This document shows, in pieces, positions 34,603 through 44,350 of a DNA stretch of 64,000 nt (positions are counted from its first letter, which is position 1; each line of letters begins with the position of its first letter). A program made the translations under genes and the position numbers. The notes under the pieces were generated by a model. It was not told where the DNA came from. It was given only the letters and a program-made list of their open reading frames with translations, and made no database searches. Origin of the DNA: Rhizobiaceae bacterium (GTDB lineage Bacteria; Pseudomonadota; Alphaproteobacteria; Rhizobiales; Rhizobiaceae); NCBI GenBank assembly GCA_019635715.1, contig JAHBYY010000008.1:24449-88448 (forward strand). Direction: 5' to 3'.

Positions 34603-35781
34603 TCAAGCGCGGCGGGTGATGCGAAGAATTCGGCCGAGCGCCAGCACGATGTAGGCGAGGAAGAACAGCGCCAGCGAGGCGGGAAAGCCGTCATCGCCGA
34701 ACGCGTCCATGCCGATGCCGATCGCCTGCGGTCCGAGCACCATGCCGATGCCGTAGCACAGCACGAAGGCCGCATTGGCATTGGCGAGATCGTGGCCCGA
34801 CAGGCGGGATCCGAGATGCGCCAGGCCGATCGTGTAGAGGGCCGCAACCACGCCGCCCCAGACGAACAGGACGCATGCCAGCACATACCAGTTCTGGTCG
34901 ACCGCCGGCAGGACCAGCATGCCGGCCAGGCCGACCGTCGCACAGCCGAGCAGCAGGTAGCGGCGGTCGCGCACGCGATCGCTGAGCATGCCGATGGGTA
35001 TCTGAAGCAGGACGTTGCCGAGACCGATCATCGACAGCAGCATCGCCGCATCCGCCTCGGAATAGCCGATGCGGCTTCCGAATATCGGAAACAGGGCGAA
35101 GCCACCGGTCTCGACGGCACCGAACACCAGCACCGCGGCGGTCGCCGTCGGAACCAGCCAGATGTAGCGGAGGAAGTTGCGGCCGCCCTCGCCAGGCGCG
35201 ATGCCCGGGCTTTGCTTCCAGGCGGCGAGCACGGGGATCAGCGCGACCATGACGATGACGAACACCGCCCCGAACGGGGCGAAGCCGCTGCTGCCCAGCC
35301 TCGCGAACAGCCAGGGGCCAAGCGCGAAGCCGAGCGACAGAACCGTGGCGTAGAGGCCGAGCACGAAGCCCCGCCTTTTCGGCGGGGCGGACGACGAGAT
35401 CCAGTATTCGGACAGGATGAACAGCACCGTCAGCGCCAAGTGGAGGACGGCGCGCAGCGGGAACCACATCCACAGTTCGGTGGCGAAGTAGAAGCCCATG
35501 AAGGCGAGGGCGCCGATCAGGATCATCCCGGCCATCGTCCGCACCAGCCCGAAGCGTACCGCCAGCGGCGTGGCGAGCGGCGCGGCGGCGATCGAGGCGA
35601 CGCCGGCGACCGCCGTGTTCATGCCGATCAGGCTGGCCGAGTAGCCGCGCGACTCGAGGATGACGCTGAGCAGCGGCATGCCGAGGCCGATGGCAATGCC
35701 GACCACGCTGATCGACGCGATGGCCGCCAGCGTCGGCAGCCAGCGTACACGGTCGTCGTCTTGCTCGTGAGGTCCGGTCAT
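34603..35781 (-). CDS. Major facilitator superfamily transporter
   Basis: A 392-aa inner-membrane carrier with about twelve hydrophobic segments, for example ISVVGIAIGLGMPLLSVIL near residue 24 and AVLVFGAVETGGFALFPIFG in the second half. The loop between helices 2 and 3 reads APLATPLAVRFGLVRTMAG, an MFS motif-A variant, and MLSDRVRDRRYLLLG is the equivalent after helix 8. The family resembles the YcaD/PucC-like efflux group. The substrate is unknown. I start at ATG 35781; no clear ribosome-binding site is present there and the long upstream extension is not protein-like. Confidence 0.85.
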   Translation of the reverse strand: MTGPHEQDDDRVRWLPTLAAIASISVVGIAIGLGMPLLSVILESRGYSASLIGMNTAVAGVASIAAAPLATPLAVRFGLVRTMAGMILIGALAFMGFYFATELWMWFPLRAVLHLALTVLFILSEYWISSSAPPKRRGFVLGLYATVLSLGFALGPWLFARLGSSGFAPFGAVFVIVMVALIPVLAAWKQSPGIAPGEGGRNFLRYIWLVPTATAAVLVFGAVETGGFALFPIFGSRIGYSEADAAMLLSMIGLGNVLLQIPIGMLSDRVRDRRYLLLGCATVGLAGMLVLPAVDQNWYVLACVLFVWGGVVAALYTIGLAHLGSRLSGHDLANANAAFVLCYGIGMVLGPQAIGIGMDAFGDDGFPASLALFFLAYIVLALGRILRITRRA

Positions 35782-35882
35782 GCTGGGGGAAGGATTGAAG
35801 CTGGAGGCTGTTCTGAACTCTGGATCGGGATTTGATGGCGTGAAAACCGCCCGTCTGCTTTGGCGCTTCGCTTGCCGATCCG

Positions 35883-36617
35883 CTAGAGAAGATCGCGTGC
35901 GAAGCGATTGCGGACCATGCGGAGGAAGGGAACCGGTCCGCCCGGCCGCAGCAGCGGATCGAAGGCGAGGCGTGCCTCGAGTTCGCCGAGGATGCTGCGC
36001 GTGATCGTCGGGATGTCGGCGGCGCTGGCCTCGTCGAGCGACAGCCAGGCGAGCTCCTCCAACTCCTGGGTCGGCCCGCCCTCGGCAAGTTCCACGGCCA
36101 CGCAGTCGCGCCATGCGGCGAAGAAATGCGTGTCGTAGCGGCGGACCCGCCCCGGCGGCGTGATGGCCCGCGCGACATAGCGCAGGCCGTCCAGCGACGG
36201 AGCGACGCCATGCGCTGCGAAGCCTGTCCAGTCGTCGTGCCTCGGCTGGAACGGTGCCTTGCTGCCGATCAGCAGACCGGCTTCCTCATAGGTTTCGCGG
36301 ACCGCCGACAAGGCGACCGCCCGGGCGCGCGAGACGCTGCGGGTGGCCGCTTCGAGGCGGGACCGGTCTTCCGCTGGCAGTTGCGAAACGACGGCGATGC
36401 GGCCGTCGCCGGGGTCGGTGCGGCCGCCGGGGAAGACGAACTTGCCGGGCATGAAGGCGTGGCTTCGATGCCTGCGCCCCATCAGCACCCGGACCTGCGC
36501 TCCGCTGCGGTCGAGCACGATCATGGTCGCCGCGGCGCGCGGTCGCAGCGGCCCCTTGCCGAGCACGAAATCCTTCGCTTCGGCCTTGTCCAGATCGGCG
36601 CGGGAAATACCCTCCAT
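35883..36617 (-). CDS. NUDIX hydrolase
   Basis: A 244-aa hydrolase of nucleoside-diphosphate-linked compounds. The NUDIX box is split as FPGGRTDPGDGRI near residue 66, then about 25 residues, then LSAVRETYEEAGLLIG, whose RE-x2-EE-x-G-L metal-binding helix is intact. The wide spacing matches the NUDT7/RNaseH-like long NUDIX group, many of whose members act on coenzyme A derivatives. PPGRVRRYDTHFFAAWRD and LAWLSLDEA are conserved downstream. It lies 67 bases downstream of the DUF983 gene on the same strand and may be co-transcribed with it and rnr. Confidence 0.85.
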   Translation of the reverse strand: MEGISRADLDKAEAKDFVLGKGPLRPRAAATMIVLDRSGAQVRVLMGRRHRSHAFMPGKFVFPGGRTDPGDGRIAVVSQLPAEDRSRLEAATRSVSRARAVALSAVRETYEEAGLLIGSKAPFQPRHDDWTGFAAHGVAPSLDGLRYVARAITPPGRVRRYDTHFFAAWRDCVAVELAEGGPTQELEELAWLSLDEASAADIPTITRSILGELEARLAFDPLLRPGGPVPFLRMVRNRFARDLL

Positions 36618-36684
36618 GCGGCTGTCCTTAGCGGAGCGCCGCCTGCAAGGGAACCCCGGCCTCCATGACGTGATCCGGTGCCGC

Positions 36685-37125
36685 TCAGGCCGACTGTTCG
36701 GGGTGCGACTCGATCTCTTCGGACGTGCCGCCGAAGCCGTGCATGTAGAGCGCCCATTGCAGCCCCACGACGGCCCCCTTGATCGGGCGGAGCAGGGTGA
36801 GCGACATGATGATCGTCAACGGCACCCAGATCGCCAGGTGCTGCCAGGTCGACAGCGTGCTGGTGGCCTCAAAGCCCATGAATGCGCCGACGATCACATG
36901 GCCGACGATGACGACCACCAGATAGGCCGGCAGGTCGTCCGCGCGGTGATGGTGGATTTCCTCGTGGCAGACTTCGCAGGCGTTGACGGTCTTGACGAAG
37001 GATTTGAACAGCCGCCCCTTGCCGCAATGCGGGCACCGCCCGAGTGCGCCGCGCTGCATCGCCTGCATCAGCGAGCGAGCCCGCCTGCCCGAATGATGCT
37101 CGCCGCCGAATACCTGCTGTTCCAT
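36685..37125 (-). CDS. DUF983-family zinc-ribbon membrane protein
   Basis: A 146-aa inner-membrane protein. A cytoplasmic zinc ribbon (GRCPHCGKGRLF and NACEVCHEEI, C-x2-C twice) is followed by two hydrophobic spans, LPAYLVVVIVGHVIVGAFMG and HLAIWVPLTIIMSLTLL. This is the DUF983 layout, a family of unknown function. It begins 2 bases after the rnr stop codon, in the order topA-rnr-DUF983 typical of rhizobia, so it is part of that operon. Confidence 0.87.
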   Translation of the reverse strand: MEQQVFGGEHHSGRRARSLMQAMQRGALGRCPHCGKGRLFKSFVKTVNACEVCHEEIHHHRADDLPAYLVVVIVGHVIVGAFMGFEATSTLSTWQHLAIWVPLTIIMSLTLLRPIKGAVVGLQWALYMHGFGGTSEEIESHPEQSA

Positions 37126-37127
37126 TC

Positions 37128-39449
37128 CTACCTCCTGCCGGGTCCGTATCCCGGCCGCCTTCCGCCGCGCAGCGTCTTCTGGCGGCTCTTCGCCTTGTGG
37201 AAGGAGCGACGCCCGCCCGGCAGCGGCCTCGGTTCGGTCAGCATCTCGAAGCGGAGCGCCCCCGCCAGGGGCGCGACTTCGAGCAGCTTCACCTGCACGC
37301 TGTCGGCCAGTTGATAGCCCTTGCCGGTCCGTTCCCCGACGAGCGTGCGCGCCGTTTCGTCATACAGATAGTAATCGTCGCCCAGACTTCCTATGGGCAC
37401 AAAGCCATCGGCGCCGAACTGCGGCAATGAGACAAAAAGTCCGGATTTGGTGACGCCGGAGATACGTCCGTCGAACTCGCCGTTGACGCGCTCGGCCAGA
37501 TAGCCGGCGATGAGGCGGTCGACGGTGTCGCGCTCCGCTGCCATGGCGCGGCGTTCCGACACGGAAATCTGCTCGGCGATCCCTTCAAGCTGCGATTCCT
37601 GGCCATCGGTCAGTCCATTCTTACCGAGCGACAGAGCGGAGATCAGCGCCCTGTGGACGATCAGGTCGGCATAGCGGCGGATCGGCGAGGTGAAATGGGC
37701 ATAACGCCGCAGGTTCAACCCGAAATGGCCGAGATTGTCCGGCGAGTAGACGGCCTGGCTCTGCGTGCGCAGCACGACCTCGTTGACCAGCGCCTCGTTC
37801 TCGGCGCCCTTCACGCGTTCGAGGATCGCGTTGAACTGGCGGGTCCTGAGCTCGGCGCCGCGCGCCAGCGAAATGCCGACCGACTGCAGGAATTCGCGCA
37901 GCGATTCCTGCTTGACCAGCGACGGCGCGTCGTGGACGCGATAGATCAGCTTCTGGCGCTTGCCCTCCAAAGTCTCCGCCGCCGCGACGTTCGCCTGGAT
38001 CATGAACTCCTCGATCAGTCGATGGGCGTCCAGCCGCTCCGGCACGATGACGCGATCGACCGTGCCGTCCGGCGTGAGCAGGATCTTGCGCTCCGGCAGA
38101 TCGAGATCGAGCGGCTGGCGCTTGTCGCGCTCGATCTTCAGCGCCGCATAGGCGGCCCAGAGCGGCTTGAGCACGGTGTCGAGGATCGGGCCGGTCTTGT
38201 TGTCGGGGCGACCGTCGATCGCCGCCTGCGCCTGCGGATAGGCCAGCTTGGCGACCGAGCGCATCATGATGCGGTGGAAGGAATGCCGGATCTTGCGTCC
38301 GTCGGCCGTGTAGATCATGCGCACCGCCAGCGCCGGCCGGTCGGTGCCTTCCTTCAGCGAGCAGAGGTCGTTGGAGATGCGCTCCGGCAGCATCGGTACG
38401 ACGCGGTCCGGAAAATACACCGAATTGCCGCGATTGAGCGCCTCGCGATCCAGTGCCGAGCCGGTCACCACATAGGCGGCGACATCGGCGATCGCCACGG
38501 TGACGACGAAGCCGCCTTCATTGGCGGAATCGGCATCGGGCGCGGCGTGGACCGCATCGTCGTGATCCTTGGCATCGGCCGGGTCGATCGTCACCAGCGG
38601 CAGCTCCCGCCAGTCCTCCCGCCGCTCCATCGTCGCGGGACGGGCCGCGTCCGCCTCGGCAAGCACGTCGGCGGGGAAGATATGCGGGATGCCGTGGGCG
38701 TGAATGGCGATCATCGAGACCGCCTTCTCGCTGGCCAGCGATCCGACGACGGCCAGGACCTTGGCGCGCGGCAGTCCGTAGCGCACGGCGCGCGCCGGCT
38801 CGACCTCGACCAGATCGCCCCGTTGGGCGCCGTTGCGGAATTCCGCGTCGACGATCAGCTCGGGCTTGCCGCGCTCGACCGGGTCGACGCGGAAGCTGCC
38901 GTCGTCGAGCACGCGGAACACGCCGAGTTCCGCCTGGGTCCGCTTGTCGAAGACTTTCATCACCCGCGCGGTGTAGGCGGCTCCCGAGCCGCCCTCGTCA
39001 CGAAAGGTCTTGGCCAGCACGCGGTCGCCGACGCCGGCGGCGGTGCCGCGTCCCGAGCGCGACGGGCGGATCGAGACGACCACGCCGGCGGCCGCGTCAC
39101 GGTCGGTCGGACGCGCCAGCAGCGATCCGTCGGCATCGCGCGCGTAGATGTCCAGCACCGTGACGTGGGGCAGCGAGCCGGGCCGCTTCAGGCTCTTGCG
39201 CGAGACTTCGAGCAGGCCCTCGTCCTGCAGCTCGACCAGCGTGTCCTTCAGCCAGATGCGATCTTCGCCCTTGAGGCTGAACGCCTTGGCGAGGTCGCGC
39301 TTGCCGCTCTTGTCCGGATTCTCGTCGATGTAGCGCAGCAGTTCGTCACGGCTCGGGCGGAAATCGCCGGCCGAGCGTTTGCGCACGCCGGCGCCGAAGA
39401 CCGGCGCGGTGCCGCTCAGTTCGCCGCCGGGTGATTTCCGCTTCGCCAA
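37128..39449 (-). CDS. rnr: Ribonuclease R
   Basis: A 773-aa 3'-to-5' exoribonuclease that degrades structured RNA. It has an N-terminal helix-turn-helix/cold-shock region (DIYARDADGSLLARPTDRDA), then the RNB catalytic domain with the metal-binding acidic cluster in TIDPADAKDHDDAVHAA near residue 290. FPDRVVPMLPERISNDLCSL and HFTSPIRRYADLIVHRALIS are further RNB hallmarks. An S1 domain follows (EFDGRISGVTKSGLFVSLPQ) and a basic tail rich in Arg, Lys and Gly (SFHKAKSRQKTLRGGRRPGY). It starts 6 bases after the topA stop and is part of topA-rnr-DUF983. Confidence 0.95.
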   Translation of the reverse strand: MAKRKSPGGELSGTAPVFGAGVRKRSAGDFRPSRDELLRYIDENPDKSGKRDLAKAFSLKGEDRIWLKDTLVELQDEGLLEVSRKSLKRPGSLPHVTVLDIYARDADGSLLARPTDRDAAAGVVVSIRPSRSGRGTAAGVGDRVLAKTFRDEGGSGAAYTARVMKVFDKRTQAELGVFRVLDDGSFRVDPVERGKPELIVDAEFRNGAQRGDLVEVEPARAVRYGLPRAKVLAVVGSLASEKAVSMIAIHAHGIPHIFPADVLAEADAARPATMERREDWRELPLVTIDPADAKDHDDAVHAAPDADSANEGGFVVTVAIADVAAYVVTGSALDREALNRGNSVYFPDRVVPMLPERISNDLCSLKEGTDRPALAVRMIYTADGRKIRHSFHRIMMRSVAKLAYPQAQAAIDGRPDNKTGPILDTVLKPLWAAYAALKIERDKRQPLDLDLPERKILLTPDGTVDRVIVPERLDAHRLIEEFMIQANVAAAETLEGKRQKLIYRVHDAPSLVKQESLREFLQSVGISLARGAELRTRQFNAILERVKGAENEALVNEVVLRTQSQAVYSPDNLGHFGLNLRRYAHFTSPIRRYADLIVHRALISALSLGKNGLTDGQESQLEGIAEQISVSERRAMAAERDTVDRLIAGYLAERVNGEFDGRISGVTKSGLFVSLPQFGADGFVPIGSLGDDYYLYDETARTLVGERTGKGYQLADSVQVKLLEVAPLAGALRFEMLTEPRPLPGGRRSFHKAKSRQKTLRGGRRPGYGPGRR

Positions 39450-39455
39450 ATGGCG

Positions 39456-42080
39456 TCAGTCCTTCTTCTTGGCGGCCGTCTTCCGTGCCGCCGGCTTGGC
39501 GGCGGAAGCCTTTTTCGCCGGGGCGCTCTTTTTCGCGGGACGCGCCGCCTTGGCCTTGCCGCCTGACTTGCCTTCCCGCTCGGCGATCAGCGCGATCGCC
39601 TCGTCGACGGTGACGCCGGCCGGATCCTTGCCCTTGGGCAGCGTCGCATTGACCTTGCCCCAGTTCACGTAGGGACCGTAGCGGCCGTCGCGCACCGTGA
39701 TCGGCCCGCCGGACGGATGCTCGCCGAGCTCCTTCAGCGCCGCCGGAGCGCTGCGCGCGCCGCGTCCCTTCGACTGTTTCTCGGCGATGACCGAGACGGC
39801 GCGGTTGAGGCCGATCGAGAACACGTCCTCGATGCTCTCGAGATTGGCATAGGTGCCGTCGTGCAGCACGAACGGACCGTAGCGGCCGAGCCCGGCGGAG
39901 ATCATCTTGCCGCTCTCGGGATGCTTGCCGACGTCGCGCGGCAGTGCCAGCAGGGCCAGCGCCTTCTCGTGGTCGATCGAGGCCGGCGTCCAGCCCTTGG
40001 GCAGGCTGGAACGCTTGGCTTCCTTGCCCTCGCCGCGCTGGATGTAGGGCCCGAAGCGGCCGCTGCGCAGGGTGATCTCCTCCTGCGTATACGGGTCCTT
40101 GCCGAGCACCCTGGTGCCGTCGTCGCCCTCTCCACCTTCGCCGTCGCCATTGGCGGCATCGCCGAGCTGGCGGGTATAGCCGCATTCCGGATAGTTCGAG
40201 CAGCCGATGAAGGCGCCGTACTTGCCGAGCCTGAGCGACAGCGTGCCGACCCCGCATTTGGGGCAGGAGCGCGGGTTCGATCCGTCTTCGCGCGCGGGGA
40301 AGATCAGCGGCGCGAGTTCCTCGTTCAGCGCCTCCAGCACGTCGGTGATGCGCAGTTCCTTGATGTCGGCGACCGCGGCCGAGAAATCGCGCCAGAAATC
40401 CTTCAGCACGTCCTTCCAGGCGAGCTTGCCGTCGGAGATCTCGTCGAGCTTCTCCTCCAGGCTCGCCGTGAAGTCGTATTCGACATAGCGTTCGAAGAAG
40501 CTCTCCAGGAACGCCGAGAGCAGGCGGCCGCGCGAATGCGGGATCAGCTTGCGCTTGTCGATCGTCACATATTCGCGGTCTTCCAGCGTCTTCAGGATCG
40601 CCGTGTAGGTCGAGGGCCGGCCGATGCCGAGCTCCTCCATCTTCTTGATCAGCGTCGCCTCGGAATAGCGCGGCGGCGGCTCGGTGGTGTGCTGGGTCGC
40701 CTGGATCGACTTGCGGTCGAGCTGTTCGCCGGCGCGGATCTCCGGCAGGCGGCCATCCTCGTCGTCCTCCGCGGCGTCCTCGTCCTTCTGCTCCGTATAG
40801 GCGGCGATGAAGCCGTCGAAGCGGATCACCGAGCCGACGGCGCGCAGGCCGGCGGTCCGCGTCCCGTTGATCGCCTCGATCTCGACGGTGGTGCGCTCGA
40901 TCTCGGCCGGCTGCATCTGGCTGGCGATGGCGCGCTTCCAGATCATCTCGTAGAGCCGCGCCTGGTCGGCGTCGAGATGCTTGCGCATCTCGGCCGGCGT
41001 GCGGGAAAAATCGGTTGGACGGATCGCCTCGTGCGCTTCCTGCGCGTTCTTGGCCTTGGCCGAATAGTAGCGCGGCTTCTCCGGCAGGTATTTCTCGCCG
41101 AATTCGCGGGCGATCGCCGATCGTGCCGCGCTGATCGCCTCGGGCGCCATCTGCACGCCGTCGGTGCGCATGTAGGTGATCAGGCCTGCGGTCTCGCCGC
41201 CGATGTCGAGGCCCTCGTAGAGGCGCTGCGCGACCTGCATCGTGCGCACGGCGGAGAAGCCGAGGCGCGACGAGGCGGCCTGCTGCAGGGTCGAGGTGGT
41301 GAAGGGCGGGCCGGGGTTGCGCTTGGTCGGCTTGGCGTCGACGGACAGCGCCCGGAAGCTGGCGCCTTCGAGCATCGAGCGGATGCCGTCCGCCTGCGCC
41401 GCATTGGCGATGTCGAGCTTCTGCAGGCGCTTGCCGTCGAAGGCGGTCAGCCGGGCTTCGAACAGATCGGCGCGCGGCGTCGCCAGCGTGGCGGCGATCT
41501 GCCAGTATTCCTGGCGCACGAAGCGCTCGATCTCGGCTTCGCGGTCGCAGACCAGCCTCAGGGCGACCGACTGCACGCGGCCGGCGGAGCGGGCGCCCGG
41601 CAGCTTGCGCCACAGCACCGGCGACAGGGTGAAGCCGACGAGATAGTCGAGAGCCCGGCGCGCCAGATAGGCGTCGACCAGCGGGCCGTCGATGTCGCGC
41701 GGCTTGGCCATCGCCTCGGTGACGGCCTGCTTGGTGATCGCGTTGAAGACGACCCGCCGCACCGGCTTGTCCTTCAGCGCCTTCTTCTGCCGAAGCACTT
41801 CCAGCACATGCCAGGAAATCGCCTCGCCCTCGCGATCCGGGTCGGTCGCGAGGATCAGGCCGTCGGCCTCCTTGACCGCCTTGGCGATGTCGCCGAGGCG
41901 CTTGGAGGAGGGCCCGTCGACCTCCCACGACATCGCGAAATCCTCGTCCGGGCGTACCGAACCGTCCTTGGCCGGCAGGTCGCGGACATGGCCGTAGGAG
42001 GCCAGGACCTTGTAGTTCCGGCCGAGATACTTGTTGATTGTCTTCGCCTTGGCAGGCGACTCGACGACGACGACGTCCAT
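39456..42080 (-). CDS. topA: DNA topoisomerase I
   Basis: An 874-aa type IA topoisomerase that relaxes negative supercoils. The TOPRIM domain opens MDVVVVESPAKAKTINKYLG and contains ILATDPDREGEAISWHVLE. The active-site Tyr is in TAGLITYMRTDGVQMAPEAI. A C4 zinc finger (SCPKCGVGTLSLRLGKYGAF, then CSNYPECGY) follows. Three C-terminal TopA repeats come next (RSGRFGPYIQRGEGKEAK, GLGRYGPFVLHDGTYANL, VRDGRYGPYVNWGKVNATL). The tail is rich in Lys and Ala and probably binds DNA. ATG 42080 is chosen because the TOPRIM strand begins there; the frame extends upstream without support. Confidence 0.96.
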   Translation of the reverse strand: MDVVVVESPAKAKTINKYLGRNYKVLASYGHVRDLPAKDGSVRPDEDFAMSWEVDGPSSKRLGDIAKAVKEADGLILATDPDREGEAISWHVLEVLRQKKALKDKPVRRVVFNAITKQAVTEAMAKPRDIDGPLVDAYLARRALDYLVGFTLSPVLWRKLPGARSAGRVQSVALRLVCDREAEIERFVRQEYWQIAATLATPRADLFEARLTAFDGKRLQKLDIANAAQADGIRSMLEGASFRALSVDAKPTKRNPGPPFTTSTLQQAASSRLGFSAVRTMQVAQRLYEGLDIGGETAGLITYMRTDGVQMAPEAISAARSAIAREFGEKYLPEKPRYYSAKAKNAQEAHEAIRPTDFSRTPAEMRKHLDADQARLYEMIWKRAIASQMQPAEIERTTVEIEAINGTRTAGLRAVGSVIRFDGFIAAYTEQKDEDAAEDDEDGRLPEIRAGEQLDRKSIQATQHTTEPPPRYSEATLIKKMEELGIGRPSTYTAILKTLEDREYVTIDKRKLIPHSRGRLLSAFLESFFERYVEYDFTASLEEKLDEISDGKLAWKDVLKDFWRDFSAAVADIKELRITDVLEALNEELAPLIFPAREDGSNPRSCPKCGVGTLSLRLGKYGAFIGCSNYPECGYTRQLGDAANGDGEGGEGDDGTRVLGKDPYTQEEITLRSGRFGPYIQRGEGKEAKRSSLPKGWTPASIDHEKALALLALPRDVGKHPESGKMISAGLGRYGPFVLHDGTYANLESIEDVFSIGLNRAVSVIAEKQSKGRGARSAPAALKELGEHPSGGPITVRDGRYGPYVNWGKVNATLPKGKDPAGVTVDEAIALIAEREGKSGGKAKAARPAKKSAPAKKASAAKPAARKTAAKKKD

Positions 42081-42358
42081 GTTGTCCGCTTGGTTTGCTG
42101 CGATGCCGGCGGAAGATGGCGCGCTGCTGCCGGAGCCGGTGTTCGGCAAAGTCAAATGGCTGCGGAATCGGTTGCGGTCAAGGGCAGGGACGAAGTTTGC
42201 GCCGCGCACTACCGGCCGCAACCAGGAGTATAGGTAAATATTCCTTGCAATTAGAGATAAACTCGCTATTCATGATGCTACCTGGAATTGCAGTCAGCAA
42301 GCCGAGTTTTACGTCATCCGATCCGGGCGCGAACGGACCGCGCGGGGAGTGTCGCCCC

Positions 42359-42559
42359 ATGCAGACAACCTACGGACGCAGGCGGACCGAGACGCTGGAC
42401 TACCTCCAGTCCATGCTCGGACAGTTGCGGACCATGGCCCAGGCCGAACGGTGCGACATGCTCGCCTATCTGATCGAGATGGCTTATCTCGAAGCCGGCG
42501 ACATCATCCGTGGCGAGCGTCCGATGCAGGTCTGGGACCGCAAGGGCAAATCGGCCTGA
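42359..42559 (+). CDS. Small conserved hypothetical protein
   Basis: A 66-aa protein I do not recognise by name. It starts MQTTYGRRRTETLDYLQSML and has two predicted helices (ETLDYLQSMLGQLRTMAQAE and CDMLAYLIEMAYLEAGDII) and a short basic end. It has no signal peptide or membrane span and looks like a small cytoplasmic helical protein. In-frame ATGs further up (near 42274) are possible. It lies alone between divergent topA and convergent dprA. The 278-bp gap upstream, which should carry the topA promoter, holds AT-rich sequence near 42235-42275. Confidence 0.65.
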   Translation: MQTTYGRRRTETLDYLQSMLGQLRTMAQAERCDMLAYLIEMAYLEAGDIIRGERPMQVWDRKGKSA

Positions 42560-42595
42560 CCGCGGCCGATCCGGCGGCCGCGTCATGTCCGGCGG

Positions 42596-43723
42596 TCAGC
42601 GGCTGCGCCACGCGTCGTCGGCCAGCAGCGAAACCATGCCCCCGGCGTGGCGCTCCAGCCGTCCCGCCAGATCGAGTTCGAGCAGGACGAGATGCACCTG
42701 CGCCGGGTGAAGCCCGGTGTGCCGGATCAGTTCGTCGATTTCGCCCGGCGTCGGGCTCAAGGCTTCCAGCAGGCGCGATCGCGCGCTGTCGTCGGCTTCC
42801 GGAGCGTCGGTGAAATCGGCCGGTTCGCTGAAGGTCTGCGGCTGGCGCATGGTCATCGGCGCCAGCGTCTCCAGCACGTCGCGGGCATCGGTGACGAGCA
42901 CGGCGCCGTCCTTGAGCAGCCGATTCGTTCCCTCGGCGCGAGGATCGAGCGGCGAACCCGGCACCGCGAACACTTGCCGGCCCATCTCGCCGGCCAGCCG
43001 GGCGCTGATCAGCGACCCGGAACGCCGCGCCGCCTCGACCACGACGAGGCCCAGCGCCATGCCGGCCACCAGCCGGTTGCGGCGCGGAAAATCCTGGGCG
43101 CGCGGCTCCCAGCCGAACGGCATCTCGGAAACCAGCGCACCGCGTTCGCAGATCTCCTCGGACAGCCGGACGTTCTCGGGCGGATAGGGCCTGTCGAGGC
43201 CGCCGGCGAGCACGGCGACGCTGCCCGTATCGAGGCTGCCCCGGTGGGCGGCGGTATCGATGCCGCGCGCCAGCCCCGAGACGATGGCATAGCCGTCGCG
43301 TCCGAGGTCGCTCGCCAGTCCCTGCGCGATCTTCATGCCGGAAAGCGACGCGTTGCGGGCGCCGACGATCGCCACCATCCGCAGGCCGAGCACGGCCGTG
43401 TTGCCGCGCACCGCGATCAGCGGGGGAGGCGCCTCGATCTGCATGAGGTGCGCGGGGTAGTCCGGCTCCCCGACCGCCGCGAAGCGGGCGCCGATGCGTT
43501 CGGCGGTCGCCATCTCGGACATTGCCGTGGCCAGGGTGGGAATGCGTGGCGGCAGCGCGCTGAAGCGGCTGACGAGGGCCGGCAGCCGCTCGATCGCAGC
43601 CTCTGCCGAGCCGAAGCGGTTGATCAGGTCGCGGAATGTCGCGGGTCCGACGTTGGGCGTGCGGATCAGCCGCAGCCAGTTCAGCCGCTGCCCCTCCGAG
43701 AGCCGCGGCCCGCCGCCGGTCAC
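42596..43723 (-). CDS. dprA: DNA processing protein DprA
   Basis: A 375-aa protein that in transformable bacteria loads RecA on incoming single-stranded DNA. The Rossmann-like core is [20 protein letters not shown] near residue 118, [20 protein letters not shown] near 150, [13 protein letters not shown] and [39 protein letters not shown] near 258 is the dimer and DNA region. The end is a winged helix of the DprA type ([20 protein letters not shown]). It begins at GTG, overlapping the plsY stop (GTGA). The gene is intact although competence is rarely reported in rhizobia. Confidence 0.93.
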   Translation of the reverse strand: MTGGGPRLSEGQRLNWLRLIRTPNVGPATFRDLINRFGSAEAAIERLPALVSRFSALPPRIPTLATAMSEMATAERIGARFAAVGEPDYPAHLMQIEAPPPLIAVRGNTAVLGLRMVAIVGARNASLSGMKIAQGLASDLGRDGYAIVSGLARGIDTAAHRGSLDTGSVAVLAGGLDRPYPPENVRLSEEICERGALVSEMPFGWEPRAQDFPRRNRLVAGMALGLVVVEAARRSGSLISARLAGEMGRQVFAVPGSPLDPRAEGTNRLLKDGAVLVTDARDVLETLAPMTMRQPQTFSEPADFTDAPEADDSARSRLLEALSPTPGEIDELIRHTGLHPAQVHLVLLELDLAGRLERHAGGMVSLLADDAWRSR

Positions 43724-44313
43724 CCCTTGGATCCGATCCGCGATTCCGTTCCGGCGATCAGCCGCCCGATGTTCTGGCGGTGCTTCAGCCAGACGATCGC
43801 CGTCATCACCGCGAAGACCAGCGCGAAGACCGGCTGACCGTAGAGATAGAGGGCGATCGGCACGGCCAGCGTGGCGATCAGCGCGGCGAGCGAGGAGTAC
43901 CGCAGGGCGACCGCGACGGCGAGCCACACGGCGGCGAAGAGCAGCGCGACCTGCCACATCAGCGCGGCGAGCACGCCGACATAGGTCGCGACACCCTTGC
44001 CGCCCTTGAAGCCGAGCCAGACCGGAAACAGATGTCCCAGGAACGCGCCGAAACCCGCCGCAATCGCCGTATCGGCCCCCCAGCGCGAGGCGATCAGCGC
44101 GGCGGCCGTTCCCTTGAGCGCGTCGAGAAGCAGCGTCAGGGCGGCGAGCCCCTTCTTTCCGGTGCGCAGAACGTTGGTCGCGCCGATGTTGCCGGAGCCG
44201 ATGTTGCGTACATCGCCCATGCCGGCCGCCCGGGTGACCAGCAGGCCGAACGGGATCGAGCCCAGCAGATAGCCGAGCACCGCCGCGACGGCGAGCGCAA
44301 GTTGAATTGACAA
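43720..44313 (-). CDS. plsY: Acyl-phosphate glycerol-3-phosphate acyltransferase PlsY
   Basis: A 197-aa inner-membrane enzyme that acylates glycerol 3-phosphate from acyl phosphate, the first step of phospholipid synthesis. The three conserved loops are visible: [17 protein letters not shown] near residue 15, [18 protein letters not shown] near 37 and [16 protein letters not shown] near 101. Five membrane spans are predicted. The start is TTG at 44313 with GGAGGT 6 bases upstream. It lies between dprA, which it overlaps, and the pyrC-like gene, 37 bases away. Confidence 0.95.
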   Translation of the reverse strand: MSIQLALAVAAVLGYLLGSIPFGLLVTRAAGMGDVRNIGSGNIGATNVLRTGKKGLAALTLLLDALKGTAAALIASRWGADTAIAAGFGAFLGHLFPVWLGFKGGKGVATYVGVLAALMWQVALLFAAVWLAVAVALRYSSLAALIATLAVPIALYLYGQPVFALVFAVMTAIVWLKHRQNIGRLIAGTESRIGSKG

Positions 44314-44350
44314 TGGACCTCCTCAAACGGCCATGGCCGTCCAGCGCCGA

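Noticed and set aside
35782-36114. Upstream extension of the MFS transporter frame
   Set aside because: It is in a different frame over the 3' end of the NUDIX gene and has no transporter-like sequence.
42081-42221. 47-residue N-terminal extension of topA
   Set aside because: The extension lacks homology-like features, while the TOPRIM strand begins exactly at ATG 42080.
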